Part shown: positions 1 to 12,900 of the stretch, piece after piece
Position numbering within the stretch: the first letter of the stretch is position 1
Layout of the letters: every line of letters starts with the position of its first letter
Source of the DNA: Panopea generosa
Taxonomy: Eukaryota > Mollusca > Bivalvia > Adapedonta > Hiatellidae
DNA length: 64,000 nt
Direction: 5' to 3'
Assembly: GCA_029582155.1 (NCBI GenBank)
Contig: CM055909.1
Coordinates: 22,465,347-22,529,346 of the forward strand
Program-made: the position numbers and the translations under genes
The notes under the pieces: generated by a model
The model's database searches: none
The model's input: only the letters and a program-made list of their open reading frames with translations
Told to the model about the DNA's origin: nothing

Positions 1-1019
1 AAGTCTATCTTCAGAAGAAACACAACTGTATCGAATCTTAACGACTATAAGGCTGCACGAAGCAAATTCAAAGATACCTTCGAAAAGGTATACACAATAT
101 GTGTATAGAACAACAATTAAAATACCTTATAATTAAAATTTAAAAATGTATATATACTTGAAATGAAAGCAATACTTCAATGCCAAATTATAATTGTGCA
201 GAAGAATAGAAACGTCAATCTAAATGCCTATATTTAAAAGTGGTGATGAAGTCGTAATCGCTTATGTGGACTTTATGTCTGTCACTATTATTTGTAACGA
301 ATTTGGGGATTCATTTTTTCATTCTGAAATTACTGATTAAAGAAGAAATATTGATGACAATAAAGAACTTACGTGAAACTTCGAGTGTAAACGATGATAA
401 ATCATCTCCAGAAATATGTAAAAATAGCGTTTATATTAAATGCTGTTGGCGAATATACCATTTCATTGTTTATATAGTATCGTTGAATGTCCAGTTTCCA
501 GGAGCAGAGCAATAAGTGTGGCTATACAAAAAAGGTTATAGAAATAATATTGGTAACTATAGGAATATATGCTTTTTAAAAATTATTGGTAAAAATGTAT
601 ACTGACTAAATGCATTACATTTTATGTTGATATGTTTCACCAAATAATAGAACCTCAAACAGAATTTCGGGAAAGTTACTCTACAATAGATAACACTTTC
701 ATATTTAAAGCAATTATAAATAAATAATTGTCGAAAAATGTGGTCAAATGTATGCTGCTTGGTAGTGTTTGATAACCATTAATAGACAAAGCTATAGAAA
801 ATATGTGTAATAAAAGGATTTAAAGATAAACCTAATAACACAATAGTATGAATGTATAAATCGGTACAGACATGTGTTAGAGTAATGAATGGTCTTACAG
901 AGGTTTTCAGTTGCACGAATAGATTGAAATAGAACTGTTTCGTTTCACCGATTTTATAAACGAGCTAATAAAACTAACAGATGACAGCAGATTGAAAGGT
1001 ATATAGTTCTTTCCGGATA

Positions 1020-1560
1020 ACTATGAAATCTACACGCTGTTCTTCGGAGCTGATCTGACTTTGAAAGCAGTAACTGTTATGGGCTTACAGAAACTGTCAA
1101 ATGCGTTAAAGAAATTATGTGAAAGTAAATACTACAAAATCCAAAATAATGGCATTCAAAAACAATGGAAGGCTTACAAGAACCGAAGCTGGTTATTCGA
1201 CAGCACAACGATCAATATAGTGAAACGATTTCCATATGTAGGCATTACAATCAGTAACCAACTAACCTTAGCTGCGATGGCAAATAAACAGGCAACTTAA
1301 GCTAAACGTGTGTTTGTGTCTATTTTATCACACACGTATGATTATGACCAGGTTCCAAAACATGATTTCTTTTAAATATTTAACACAAAGATTATCTCAT
1401 TTTCACTATATGGATCCGAACTGTGGAGAATCCAACGCCAAACCTCGACAGATTTAATACAGAAGTATTTATATACGAGGTATATGTGTGTTAACTAGAA
1501 AACTATAAAGGATGCGGTATTAGATAACAATGGTAGATTTCCAATGTTCATTTCCAATGT
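1020..1560 (+). pseudogene. Decayed LINE reverse transcriptase fragment
   Basis: Broken translation of this stretch matches the usual order of the thumb and C-terminal part of bivalve non-LTR reverse transcriptases: a GADLTLKAV-like remnant of the catalytic FADD region near 1050, a VKRFPYVGI segment near 1220 (equivalent to the common HYKYLG motif), then YGSELWRIQR near 1410 and NNGRFPM near 1530 (equivalent to YGxExWG and GRFPM). There are several in-frame stops, so it is dead. Bases 1-110 may be the upstream linker of the same element, but that is weak. The match is from memory of the family's motif order, not a search. Confidence 0.55.
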
Positions 1561-1899
1561 TCATTTCCAATTCAAATTGTTTGATTGATTCAATACTAGT
1601 GCAAAACCCTGAAAATGAATGAGGATAGATTAATAAAAAATAACTTTTAAACGAATACAGACAAACAAATTGGCAGAATGTTGTAAAGAAATTAGTGTTT
1701 CCAATGGTATGAGTGGTGTATGGACAAACCATTACATTACAAACGAAAAGCAATTCTACGGTGCATTAGGATAGCTGAGCTGAAATACCAGTCAAGAATT
1801 CCCAATACAAATATATTCGTAAAATTGTAGCAACAATGACTATACGGTCTGAATATAAGATGGTGAGTTTAAACCTATGTGTTTTTGTATTATGGATAT

Positions 1900-3240
1900 A
1901 CAGACAGTTATTCATTTATTCTGCCCTATTGCACAACAAATTTGATCAAACTTAAAAATGTTATTAACTAATATGAACGTTCCCATATAACTAGATTTAT
2001 AAAAATATTACCTCGGTATTCTTGGAAAACATAGAAGTAAAAGTACTTTGAAGTTTATTATTATTGATGCAAAGTATTATATATGTACATTGTATATACA
2101 AACAAATATAAAAACAACATTCCAAACTGAGCCATTTTTTATTTTTATCTTAAAAATCAAATTGAATTTGAAAACAAAAAAAGCTTTAAAAAAAGATAAT
2201 TTTCACTGTTTTGCAAATAAAAGGAGATTTTTTTAACTATTGTTTATTAATAACTGACTTGTTATGAACACACAAAAATAATTTAAGCATTCAAATATAA
2301 GTATCCATCTGCTCTTACTTATCACTTCAATTTCCCTCAGTGTCCTTCATACATCGTCTTATACTACTTCAAAATGTTATCATTCATATATTAAATAAAA
2401 TAAATGTAAAAGGTTGGGGTTTTTTCTTACACTTTATATAAGTAAGAAAATGCGTATTGTTTCGATTGAGAAAAAAAACTTCTCATTTGGCTTTACAATA
2501 AAAAAATAGACATATATAGAAGCTGAAATATGTATACATGTATTGTGTTATGTTTTGTTATGTAAATGAGTATATATGTGTGTATTATTGCATTATATAT
2601 TCTATATAATATTTGACTGAATAAAATATAGTTATATGGAACAGGATATTCAAGTTAAATTTTGGTACCATAACATAAAGTTTGAGAGAGGAATACAACA
2701 TAATATATATATATACATATGCAGATTGTATAACAATGATGTAGAAAATAAGTTTTATTTGTTATTGATTTTTTTAACATTAATATCAATTAGAATAGAA
2801 AACATACCTAAAATGAGTTATGTAAACGCAACATTAATTTCTTATAGTGTCGAGTTAGTTAATGAATCGCTTATGAATAAAAAATATTCATATTACGGTG
2901 TCAAAACTAGACAAATGTTATTGGGGAGACATGCTTAATAAATATTTGTATAGTTATCAACAAATTTAAAATGTCAACTACATGTATTGTTTAATTTCAT
3001 ACACGTGTTGATTAATATTTTGATATCATGTACTTGCTTGTTATAACTATCCGAAAAAAAATGTAATATTAAATCGGGCAGCTTCCGTGCGCCTGTGCGT
3101 TCGTGTATTAAAGACTACGTCTTCCTGTTCTATTGTAAATACCACACGATTTTATGTCCATAATCTGTGTTTAATATGCTGATATTTGGCCGTGACAAAA
3201 ATCATTGCAATTGCCAATTTCGACACTAATAATCGTATTT
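1900..3240. other. AT-rich stretch, no gene seen
   Basis: Long A/T runs and short dispersed reading frames only. The longest frame (2636-2938) is low-complexity in composition, has no recognisable motif, and I do not regard it as a gene. Confidence 0.6.
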
Positions 3241-3273
3241 GACCTCAGTAGAAACTCGGGTAAGCTATTATGA

Positions 3274-3286
3274 TTGTCTGTCTGCC

Positions 3287-3342
<56 letters not shown>
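3274..3342. repeat. (GTCT)n microsatellite
   Basis: About seventeen nearly perfect tandem copies of a 4-bp GTCT unit, with a single interruption (GCCT) near the left end. A reading frame through it on the minus strand is a by-product of the repeat. Confidence 0.95.
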
Positions 3343-3714
3343 GAGATTGGCTCAAATGCATGACATCTGTGGTGAGAGGTGAGTGATCGTTAAACGACAG
3401 TGCATTGGGCCACCCAGAAGAATACATACTCATATCTAAAGTGTCAACACTTATTGTGCCATGCATGCTTAATCAAATTCATAAGTATGTCTAAAAGAGG
3501 TCCACTGTTTCACTAAATCGGAGAAATATATCATGTTGATGTGATACATTTTCTGTTCGTTTTTTCACTGTTACAGCGTTGTATTTTCACCAATGTTATA
3601 ACACGCAGTCAGATATAGCTGAGCTAATCCAAAGCTGTAAAAAAATATATTATTTTGGAACTTGCACCCCTTTTAATCAGATCAAAATTATAGCGATTTT
3701 AAAAAAGCTCAATT

Positions 3715-4175
3715 AAATCAAGGACTTAAATAGAAGGATATGAAACATACATCTCCTGGTTGATTATATGGCAAATAAATCATTCAGAATTAACCAGCAA
3801 CTGCTTTCTTGTACATAAAGTGTAATCTTAGATGTTTTAGAAATTTTTGATCACGCAAAATGATTTTGAATTCAAGATATAGATGTTTGAAGTGAAATTT
3901 CTTGTAAATGTGTTGTTATTTTAGCCATAATGATCTGCAGAATACACGTTTTGTAATCAGGAGATCTTCAACAATTTTAAACACAAATTGTTGGGAATGG
4001 TATTGCTTTGATGATAGTTTCATTCTGCAATGTAATAATTTTGATTTGTGTTCCTGAGATGAATGTAAGTTTAGATAATTGAAAACGAGATATTGCGAGA
4101 TTTTGCGTGAATACGCGAGCGTTCACAAAATCTCAATCAGTTGCCTTTCCTTTTTTATATAATCCCTTGGTTAAA
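3715..4175 (+). repeat. Dispersed repeat, copy 1 of a direct pair
   Basis: Matches 21820-22295 in the same orientation over roughly 460 bp by eye, from TCAAGGACTT to CTTTCCTT. Both copies end with the imperfect hairpin GAGATTTTG...CAAAATCTC around GCGTGAATACGCGAGCG (the last arm is CAAAATCCC in copy 2). No reading frame is shared. It behaves like a non-autonomous element of unknown class; I could not find target duplications. Confidence 0.7.
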
Positions 4176-4695
4176 TGCATGTTCTCGACAACTTTTTAAA
4201 CAAATACTTGAGGCTGGTAAATATTTGTAATTTGTTTATGTTTGATAAAAACGAAATCTAGTACCACGTGGTACCGCCTGGTAAAATACGTTACTTTGCA
4301 AGGAGTGCAGTTCATCAAAGTCATTAAATTTATTATAGTATGGCAGTTTATAATTGATAATCTTAGTATTCATAAATACAGGCTGTTGGCAGAGTGTTAG
4401 GATGTTAAAGACAGTGACTTGATTAGTAATGTGTATATGTCTCTGGTTAAAGACCTATACTGGGTTTGAATTGTGCAAAAACGTGGATGAGTTAAGGAAA
4501 CCTCTTGCCAAAAAGTCACACATGTTTTACCAGCACTCATTGTGGATAAATAACACACAACGTGTATTACTCAGAAATATACACAACAATGAGAAGTTGT
4601 GTTTCCAGCTCCATAATGTGTGTTTCAACTGAATTTGACCAGCTGATTAAAGCATTCCACAGTAGAGACTAATGCGGTTTTCAAAAAAATGTATA

Positions 4696-4716
4696 ACGGC
4701 GTTTATTAAACGCCGT
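4696..4716. other. Perfect short hairpin
   Basis: ACGGCGTTTA is followed by one T and its exact complement TAAACGCCGT. It stands alone in AT-rich DNA and has no T-run after it. Function unknown. Confidence 0.6.
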
Positions 4717-5142
4717 GATATTCAACGTATAACTAAATACTGACGGTTTGCTCATAAAATTACAAGGTTCTGTTTAATCAGAAGAGATATTGAATTGTTA
4801 ACAAGTACAGTACACCACATATAAAACATTTTCACCCAACTTGTTAAGAAATATCAGATTATATATCCATATTTCTTTTTCTGTTTTACTTGAGTTACTT
4901 CCCTTACAAGAAAAGTCGCCATTTGTTTATTCTTCCTTGCAGTCCAACCGATAATATGCACACAATAAAAGCGACCAATTCTAGATGTTTAATTCTTCAT
5001 AAAACAATTGTATGGACTTTATTGTACTACTTGTCACTTCTGATGGTTTAACTACTGTATTCAGGTACGTAGCTGGGTAGTTTTTGACAGAAAACGCGTT
5101 GAATTTTTAGATGCAAAACTGCAAGGTAGGCAGTCTTCTTCC

Positions 5143-5238
5143 ATTTAAGGCACAGACCCTATCTTACTATAGCTTTTGGATAGCTATATGTAGTAAATAA
5201 TGGTCCATTATTTACTTTATATGGGCCTGTGTTTAAGG
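5143..5238. mobile_element. Small foldback (MITE-like) element
   Basis: The ends TTAAGGCACAGACCC and GGGCCTGTGTTTAA are imperfect inverted repeats, and the middle holds a perfect palindrome, AGTAAATAATGG with CCATTATTTACT. The whole ~96 bp can fold on itself. No coding capacity. A second copy was not found in this window. Confidence 0.5.
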
Positions 5239-6205
5239 TACTTCACCACTATAAGTGTATGCTCGTACCGGCATATGTAATGCAAAGACCATTGTGTATT
5301 TATAAATGAATGTTCTAAAATAATCTTGTACAGTGCTGTTAAAAGTTTAAAAACGAATCCTCTTGACTATGGTAGATCTTTGGCTTGAAACTGTTTACAG
5401 ATGGAGCAGGGACTGCAACTAATGGCAGTTAACATTTCATATCCAAGAAAAAAACGATTTCTGGTAAACAAGTGTCCTGACATACCGCATCAAGAAAGTG
5501 TTGTTAGTCTCTATAAGTGACATAATTAAAGCCTCATTAAACTTCCGAAATGCCCACTTTTTGATAATAACAAAAATGATTGTAATTAAATGCGTTTGAA
5601 GTTTTGGTAAAACCATTCCTGTAGACCCCTTAGTGACCATGCAAAAAAAGCGAGAAAAAAAATAACTTTGATCGAAATGTTATTTTCTGCTATATCTCTA
5701 TGAAGTAAAGAGTTAACAGAGCGGTCAGAACTTTTAACTTTTGTTTACATTTTTGTTATTCCATAATGACTCGGTTGCTTTCCGACTGTATCTCCGCCAG
5801 TGTTTGAATACTGCAGTGGTAGTGTGTTGATTAGACCGTTAAATAAGGGGTTCATTAACAAGATTAGAAAAGTTTTGTCTTTGCTAATATTATGTATTGT
5901 TATTGGGTTTTCTTTCTTTTTTTTTTAAATATATTTATGTCTGCAATAAAACTGTATCAAACGTAGTATGCATTATATCATTTATACGCAATGAAAAACA
6001 ATGAGTATAGAATACTAGTTTGGTCAAGAAACTCTTGCTCATGATCCTCCATTGCATATATGCATGATACTATCGCATGCGCTATTACATCACATATCAC
6101 TTTATTGCAGTCAATTTTGAGAGGCTACCAAGGGTGATTAGTTTAGTTCAATTATTAAAAAAGGTAATTTTATATTTAATTTTATATAACATGCAATAAA
6201 TAAAT

Positions 6206-6252
6206 CTCCGATCATGGGTTCGGTGCTCTACCACTGGACCACGCGCTCCCCA
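6206..6252 (-). repeat. Truncated tRNA-like SINE head
   Basis: Read on the minus strand this gives GGGAGCGCGTGGTCCAGTGG followed by TAGAGCACCG, a good pol III A-box context, but the B box is missing. Most likely a truncated SINE rather than a tRNA gene. Confidence 0.45.
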
Positions 6253-7294
6253 TACTTAATGATTCTCTCTGAATGAATTGATTATATATTACCGACTGAC
6301 AGGTTTCCAAACAAGCTTCGTAACTTCCCGCTTTCTGCGGAATGTGTTTATCAAAAAAGAGACAGACATTAATTTGTGTAAATAAAACCCATTCTTAATT
6401 ATGTATTAATAATGTGCTTTATATTTATTTTTATGTTTGCAAAGTCTCTCAGGGATCAATTAATTAAACATTTATTCGATCATCTGGAAGAGTAACACTG
6501 ACTTAAATTAAAACAAAAAACGACCAAAACATTTCGGAAGTTTAATAGGCCTTTAAGTCACTGATAATAGCACGTTGTTAATGATGATGTATACACATTT
6601 GCATGCGGTAGTTTGATCAGTTAGTATGAGATTACTCCAAGGCTCAGTGGTCTCTGATTGAAAAACAGATAGGAGTCACTTGAGACACACTTTAAGTATT
6701 CTGTCACGGTTTTGTGATAGTGCGATAGACTGCTCTTCTCTAAAATACCTGTTAAAGATTTTTAAGTAATAAAAAAGTAGCTGGATAAAATAAGGCTACT
6801 CACTGTTGTTGTGTAATGTTTAGCGTGACTTTCAACAAATTTTACATCATATTGCAACATAGTCTGATTAAACAAGGTGTTAATGGGCAGTTTTTTTCCA
6901 TTTATAACCGTCTTTGGAGACACAAAATAAAAAATCATTAAAAGGCTAGAGCTTAGCGACATGCAATGTGTCTCACTAATCATAATGATGTCTACTTGAG
7001 ACTGTATTCTGAGCACTGCCAAACTGGAGGATCTTGCTACAGACACATGGCAGTGCTCCACATAAGCACTATTTGGGAGTATTTAAGCATTAAGTTTTCT
7101 AATTAAAGCATTGAAATTTAAATTAAGGGGTAAAATAAGCAAATAGTTATTCTCAATTTCAGTGTTGATTAGTTTCTTTTAATTGGCAATTAGACAAGAA
7201 TGTTCATTTTTATCCTTGAAAATAAGCATTGTATACTAAATTAAGGAGTAAAATATTCATTTGAAGAAAAGCATATCTGGAGCACTGTCACATG

Positions 7295-7495
7295 GTATGA
7301 TATCCCACAGCATCCAGTCACATTATACTTGCACTTAGCCGACCAGACCTACAACTATTGTCTAAATGATGAGCATCAAGCAAGGAAGTTTGTAGTACCA
7401 TTTTTCAAGTCTTTGGTATGATACAGTGGGTTTGAACGTCTCGCAATGGAGACAGATGATCTTAGTCTACCACTAGACCAATTCTGTGGTTTACT
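7295..7495 (-). mobile_element. SINE-A fragment (minus strand)
   Basis: The complement carries the SINE-A body in order: tRNA-like head remnant with GTGGTAGACTAAG, the CAAAGACTTGAAAA linker, GATGCTCATCATTTAGAC, and the GTGACTGGATGCTGTGG / ATATCATACC part. It is diverged from the best copy at 40946-41260 and the 3' tail is lost. Confidence 0.65.
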
Positions 7496-8074
7496 GTGAA
7501 ACTAGAATATTGTTTTTGCTTCTTATTTTGAATTAAAAATTCAAGTTGTGCCAACCCATCCCTAATAAAGTTGTTCTACCAGGTGAGTAATCAAATTGTT
7601 TATTAGTAGACAGTAATATTTTTGAGCTTTAAAGCTTGAAAAATATTTACTGGTTTGAACATATTTATTCCTCAATATCTATATACAATAAGGTAGAAAT
7701 GTTGATGATCAACTATAGAAAAGTGATAAGAATGAACAGAATATGATATTTTAATGGAATGCTTCTCCTGGATTTGAACTGATATTCAAAATGTTAATTA
7801 ATATTTATTGATTAAGACAAGAAATTAGAGAGAAACTTTTTCTATAGGTCCTTGATTAATGGATCTATATTCTGAAAGTTTAGCATTGTTGTGATACATG
7901 TTGATCTTGGTTATTATCATGGTACACAGCTTTAAGCTGGTCTCTGGTATCTCAATATTGCATCTGTTTGTCAAATTGTGGATCTTAGTTGGAATCCCCA
8001 GTCGGCCACAGTCTCCGTGATGATTGGTTATGAAGTTTGTTCTATAAGAAACTGTTACTCTCCCTAAATAGTCA

Positions 8075-8335
8075 GTTTCTTACTGTCATTCGACTGGTCG
8101 CGAGTTTGATTTCCCTGTTAATTGATATATACAACATAAGATCTGATTATCATTTGTTTATTACCAATGATTCAAGTGGGAAAGCTATCTGTTACTTGCT
8201 GATATGGGTGTGCTCGAGTACTGGTTTACCTTCTTGAAGGACCCAAGGAAGAGTGGATATATAGGTCTGATCACCTGTTAGGACTCGAAGATGATGGCAT
8301 CAAAGGTACGCTAAATATTCAACAAACGATCATTT
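8075..8335 (+). mobile_element. SINE-C, degenerate copy
   Basis: Contains the family landmarks GGTCGCGAGTTTGATTTCCC (tRNA B-box area), ATTGATATATAC, TTCAAGTGGGAAAG, GGTGTGCTCGAGTACTGG, and the 3' end GGTACGCTAAATATTCAA. The front half of the tRNA-like head is not clear. Confidence 0.6.
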
Positions 8336-8682
8336 TAAGAGATACTGTGTGTCTAGTACTGGTTAACTGCCAAGTGGGTCACATAAATGCTGAATAGGTG
8401 TGCTGACTGCCTTATTATATAAAACGGAATTACTTTTGAAAAAAGGGGAAAAAAACATAATTTTGTTTTTTTTCTCACTTTTTTTCTAAACTTTATCAGT
8501 GGACAAACAAAACTACACAGTTCTTATAAACGGCATTTTGTTGGCTTGGATGGTCATCAGCCACTAGCATTCTAATTAATATGGTAAAAAGGCAGATAAG
8601 AATATCGTATATATTTCAGTATATATTATTATTAATACCGGTAGCATAATTTAAATATATATTATTTTTAACAGCATATCAG

Positions 8683-8987
8683 GGCTTAATTAGCACAGTC
8701 GGTAGCGTGTCTGACTATCAATTCAGGGGTTATGAGTTTGAATTCCCGCCCAGCTACAGTTTCTGTGATGATTCATAATTGATATATGACAATGTGTCTC
8801 ATAATCATTCATCTCTCACCACTGATTCAAGTGGGAAAGTAATCAGTTACACATGCAGAGGTGGGATGTGTTGGAGTAAATCGAGTTGTTAATCTTCCAG
8901 GATCCCAGGATGCAGTGATTAGGCTAACTGATTATCTGTTAGACCTCGATGACATAAAAATGATGATAAATATTCAATCAATCAATA
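8683..8987 (+). mobile_element. SINE-C, complete copy with 15-bp target duplication
   Basis: Full-length tRNA-derived SINE of 305 bp. It starts with a tRNA-like head (A box around TTAGCACAGTCGGTAGCG, B box around GAGTTTGAATTCCC) and ends ATGATGATAAATATTCAATC plus a short ATCA-type tail. It is bounded by perfect 15-bp direct repeats TTAACAGCATATCAG at 8668-8682 and 8988-9002, which fixes both ends of the family. Such target duplications are typical of LINE-mediated insertion. Confidence 0.88.
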
Positions 8988-9344
8988 TTAACAGCATATC
9001 AGTTTATCTTACATTACCATTTTTTTTTATCATGAAAGTTTCGAGAGTTTAAATAGTGACCTTAATTATGGACATGGCATTAGCTTCCCTGGTTTAAGCG
9101 AGCAAACTTGATGTGTAACGTTACTCTTTTAATTAATTAAAATTTGAAAAATAATGTCAAAACACATTTTTATAGTGACAACTAACGATTATGTAAAGTT
9201 CTTTAGATAATAGAAAATATGTTAAGTTCGAGATATAGTCTCAGTGCATAAAATAACCTGTCAACACTGAAGTGTGTATGTATAGCTCTGCAAGTCAAAG
9301 AAAAAAATATTCTGTTATACCAGACATGAATTTCCCTTTTTTTT

Positions 9345-9478
9345 ACCAGGTTCTTCCGCAAGTAACTGGCAAACTTTCTCAAATAAAGTTTTTGGAGCAA
9401 GCGGGACTCAAACCTATGACTTCAGTGGTGAGTGTTAAGTGATCTTGAGACGGCACCTTGGACCATTCAGCCACGTAG
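9345..9478 (-). mobile_element. SINE-L head fragment (minus strand)
   Basis: On the minus strand: GCTGAATGGTCCAAGGTGCC, then CTCAAGATCACTT, and AGGTTTGAGTCCCGCTTGCT with TTGCGGAAGAACCTGG further on. This is the Ser/Leu-type tRNA head and first body segment of SINE-L. It lies just upstream of the zinc-finger gene and is truncated before the 3' tail. Confidence 0.7.
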
Positions 9479-9554
9479 TACATAAGTTGTGTTGTAATAA
9501 TAAATGAAATGTATTGAAATATGTGATGCTTTTATAACTTATTTTCTTTTTCAG

Positions 9555-9932
9555 GAAATCTAGTGTGGCTTGATGCTGTGATGTATACATACAAAAAAAA
9601 AGAATTTTGACACTTGCTTTAAACAGTTTAAGAAACAAATTCTCAAGCTACTGTCATCCATAGTGAGCATTTACAAAGTATCCTTGGAAAGTGTCATAAA
9701 AAATTATGTGATGAAAGGAAATGTGTTAAAAATTGTTGATGAAATAGTATTAACAAAAAGGTATATAATCAACCATTTCCAGGAAAAGTGACTGGCAATA
9801 CTTCATTTGTAAAGTACTCAGTTCATCTGACAAAAATTTACAGTGCCATGAAGATTGAAAGAGGATAGATGATTCACCAATTGAATCACCGCAATTGATC
9901 AATGTGACATGCATTCCTAAATTCATTTCAAC
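9555..9932 (+). other. Possible 5' UTR exon of the zinc-finger gene
   Basis: A good 3' splice-site signal (ATTTTCTTTTTCAG, 9541-9554) precedes this stretch, which has no long frame of its own and runs into the ATG at 9933. Stops lie in the coding frame just upstream of that ATG (TAA at 9918-9920). A spliced 5' UTR starting at 9555 would fit, but a simple transcription start in this region would fit as well. No TATA box or CpG-rich promoter could be singled out. Confidence 0.35.
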
Positions 9933-12900
9933 ATGAGTATCCACGGAAATGTAACAGAAAAGGAAGATGCATGCTTATATTCTAAACATGGTTATAATAA
10001 ATGTACTACTTCTGCACAAAGTGATAATAAAGCTCAATTTATCGCAAATGAAAGTCACAACATCATTACTAAATCCATTTCATCTGATAGCATGGCACAA
10101 AATTCTGAAAACAAAAAGACAAATAGTTTCATTCAAATTGATCGATTGAGTGAAACCAGAAATGAAGGTATTGAGGCAGAAGTTCTGTCTCTGTTCCCCT
10201 TCATCTGTGGGTTTTGTTTTGAAAAATTTAACAAAATTGACAAATACTATACCCACTTCAGTCTGCATGAAGAATACACCAAGGAATACTTCCATAGTTG
10301 TACGACTCGTTCTGCGATTGGTCAGGATAATGAGAGAGGAGAAACTAAAAGTTCACAAGTGGATGTGTATTCCTGTGGTATGTGTTCATTTGTAAGTCCT
10401 TCGTTGTGTCTTTTACACGAACATTTAGTGCTTGTTGAGAATATACAAAGATATGAAATTGACGTTCAAGATAAAATGGCTTACCCAAAATCTGATAAAA
10501 GGGATAAACCAGATTCATTTCATGTAAAAGTCGAAAGAAAGAAAAGAAGAAGACGAGATGCAAAAAGAATGAACAAATATACCAACTGTAAAAATTCATC
10601 TTTTAATCATCAAGAATCCAGAAAAACAAAGAAGAATAAACATGGAAATGACAACTCAGAAATAAATGAGAATAAAACAGAAGTTGACATGAATGTTGAA
10701 AAACACAGACAATATTCTGATGTACCAGTAACTGAACTTGAAAACTGGCTACATGAGAAAGTGAATGACCATGAAGAAGATCAAAATGAACTGGAATCCA
10801 AACATGAAACTGATGAACAACAGAATGAGAAAAGAGAGCTTGTGAATAATGTAGAGGAAGAGACTGAAGAATCTGATGATATGATAAGTGAAATTAAATT
10901 CTTTCCTAATCAATCTGTTAAGAAAATTATGAAGAAACAAATATTGAAAATGAGGAAAAATAAAGTAAAACAGAAATTAAAGTTGAGTGGTTCATTTACA
11001 GAAATACATCAACAAACCAGTACTGAAATTGAAGCAGATAGAAAAGGACCAAAAAGTAAGTTAATGAAAGATGAAGAAGGCAATCCTATTTATGCTAATA
11101 ATACCTTAATTCCATGTGAGAAATGTGGTACAAAAGTTCAGCGGGGTAAAATCTCAGTACACATGATCAGTCACCGCGAGACGAGAGACTTCCCATGTAA
11201 CCAGTGTCCATACCGGTCTAAGAGCTCCTTTGCACTGAAACAGCATCTACGAATGGTGCACACGACAGGGAATAACTTTATCTGTCAAACATGCGGGAAG
11301 TCATTCAAGAATAGCCTGTATTTGAAGCAGCACACAAACACACACTCGGAGAGAGACAAACAATGTGACAAGTGTCCGCAAACATTCACAACCATCGCCT
11401 TACTCAGGAGACATATGCTGGTTCATAAAGGTGTGTAGTCATCATTGGACCTACAGTAAAAATAAAATTAAACATTTCATGAACCTACCCATGCAAAAGC
11501 AACATACCCAAAATAATTGTTAGCCTTTCTTCCAAACAAAACTCTTGTTTGTTGTTTTTTTTCCAATTTTTATTTAACACATGTCAAACTTGGGTGATCA
11601 GTCCCCTCTATTAAGCAGCCACCTGTCCTAAGCAGCCATAATTGTTATTTAACAATTCTTTGCTTTCAGAACAAATTTACCTGTATTAAGCAACAACTTG
11701 TCTTAAAAGGTCTCTTTTACTCCTTACGTTGACTGGTTGCTTAAGACAGGTTTGACTGTCAAACCTGTTTAAGAGGTCGTTTTTATTAAGCAGCCACATT
11801 TGCTGTTCCCCAATTATATGCTTTTAGAACAAATAAATCTGTATTAAGCAACAACCTGTCTTAAAAGGCCATTTTTGCTCATTCTCTTTACTGGCTGCTT
11901 ACTACACACTATTCAAAAAATAAAATAAAAACTACATTCCTTCCTTTTAATTTCTGTGCTAGGAAAATGTGAAAAATTTTTTTATTGATGGCCTATAAAA
12001 CCAAAAGTAGTTGAAATAAAACTGTCTGAAGAGTAAAAAATCAGTAATATATATATGTCTTGTATATGTGGTACTTTCATAACAAAATGTTCATTAAATA
12101 TTGTTTGAATATTTAGTGTTACTTTTATGCTATTGAACGCTAATAGATGATCAGTTAACCTAACCACTCTTTCCTGGGAACCAGTACTCGAGCACACCGA
12201 TCTACTCAGGTAACTGATAACTTTCCGACTTTAATCACAAGTGAGAGAAAAATTACAATGATAGCTAATGCTGTATATCAGTCATCACAAAGACTGAAAC
12301 TGGGCAGGGATTCAAATGCACAACCCCTGATAGTCGGACTGGCTGAGCAAATCGGGTCCTGCTAAATGAAAATGAGCTTGTTTTTATTTAGCTCTTCTTT
12401 TTAGCTCACCTGAGCTGAAGGCTCACAGGTGAACAGGTGAGTTTTTGTGATTGCCTGGTGTCCGTCGTCCATCTTTTACTTTTAGCTTTTAACAATTTCT
12501 CCTCTGAAACCAAATTTTGATATAATTTCACAGAAATGTTCCTTGGGTGTCCCTCTACCAAGTTTGTTCAAGCCATCTTGATTCGTCAAAAAACATGGCG
12601 GCCATGGGGTTGGGGTTAGTTTACTATATAAGCTATAGTAAAAACTTCTTGTCAGAAACTGCTAGCTCGATTTTAAAATTATTTTAAAGAAATGTTCCTT
12701 TGGTGACTCCCTACCAAGTTTGTTCAAGCCATCTTGATTTGTCAAAAAAAATGGCAGCCAGGGGTGGGTTAGTTACAATATTATTGTATATTATTATTTG
12801 CCTATATCTTCACAGAAGCATTGTTTGGTGAAGGTGGTTCAGATTTGTAAAAATGACTGGGTTCCACTGTCTTAAAGGGTCAGGAGGGACCCCAAAAGGG

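Larger units (their letters stand above)
4200..7290. other. Intergenic, no gene seen
   Basis: Apart from the small hairpin, the foldback and the tRNA-like scrap listed separately, I see only AT-rich DNA with short unsupported frames. Confidence 0.5.
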
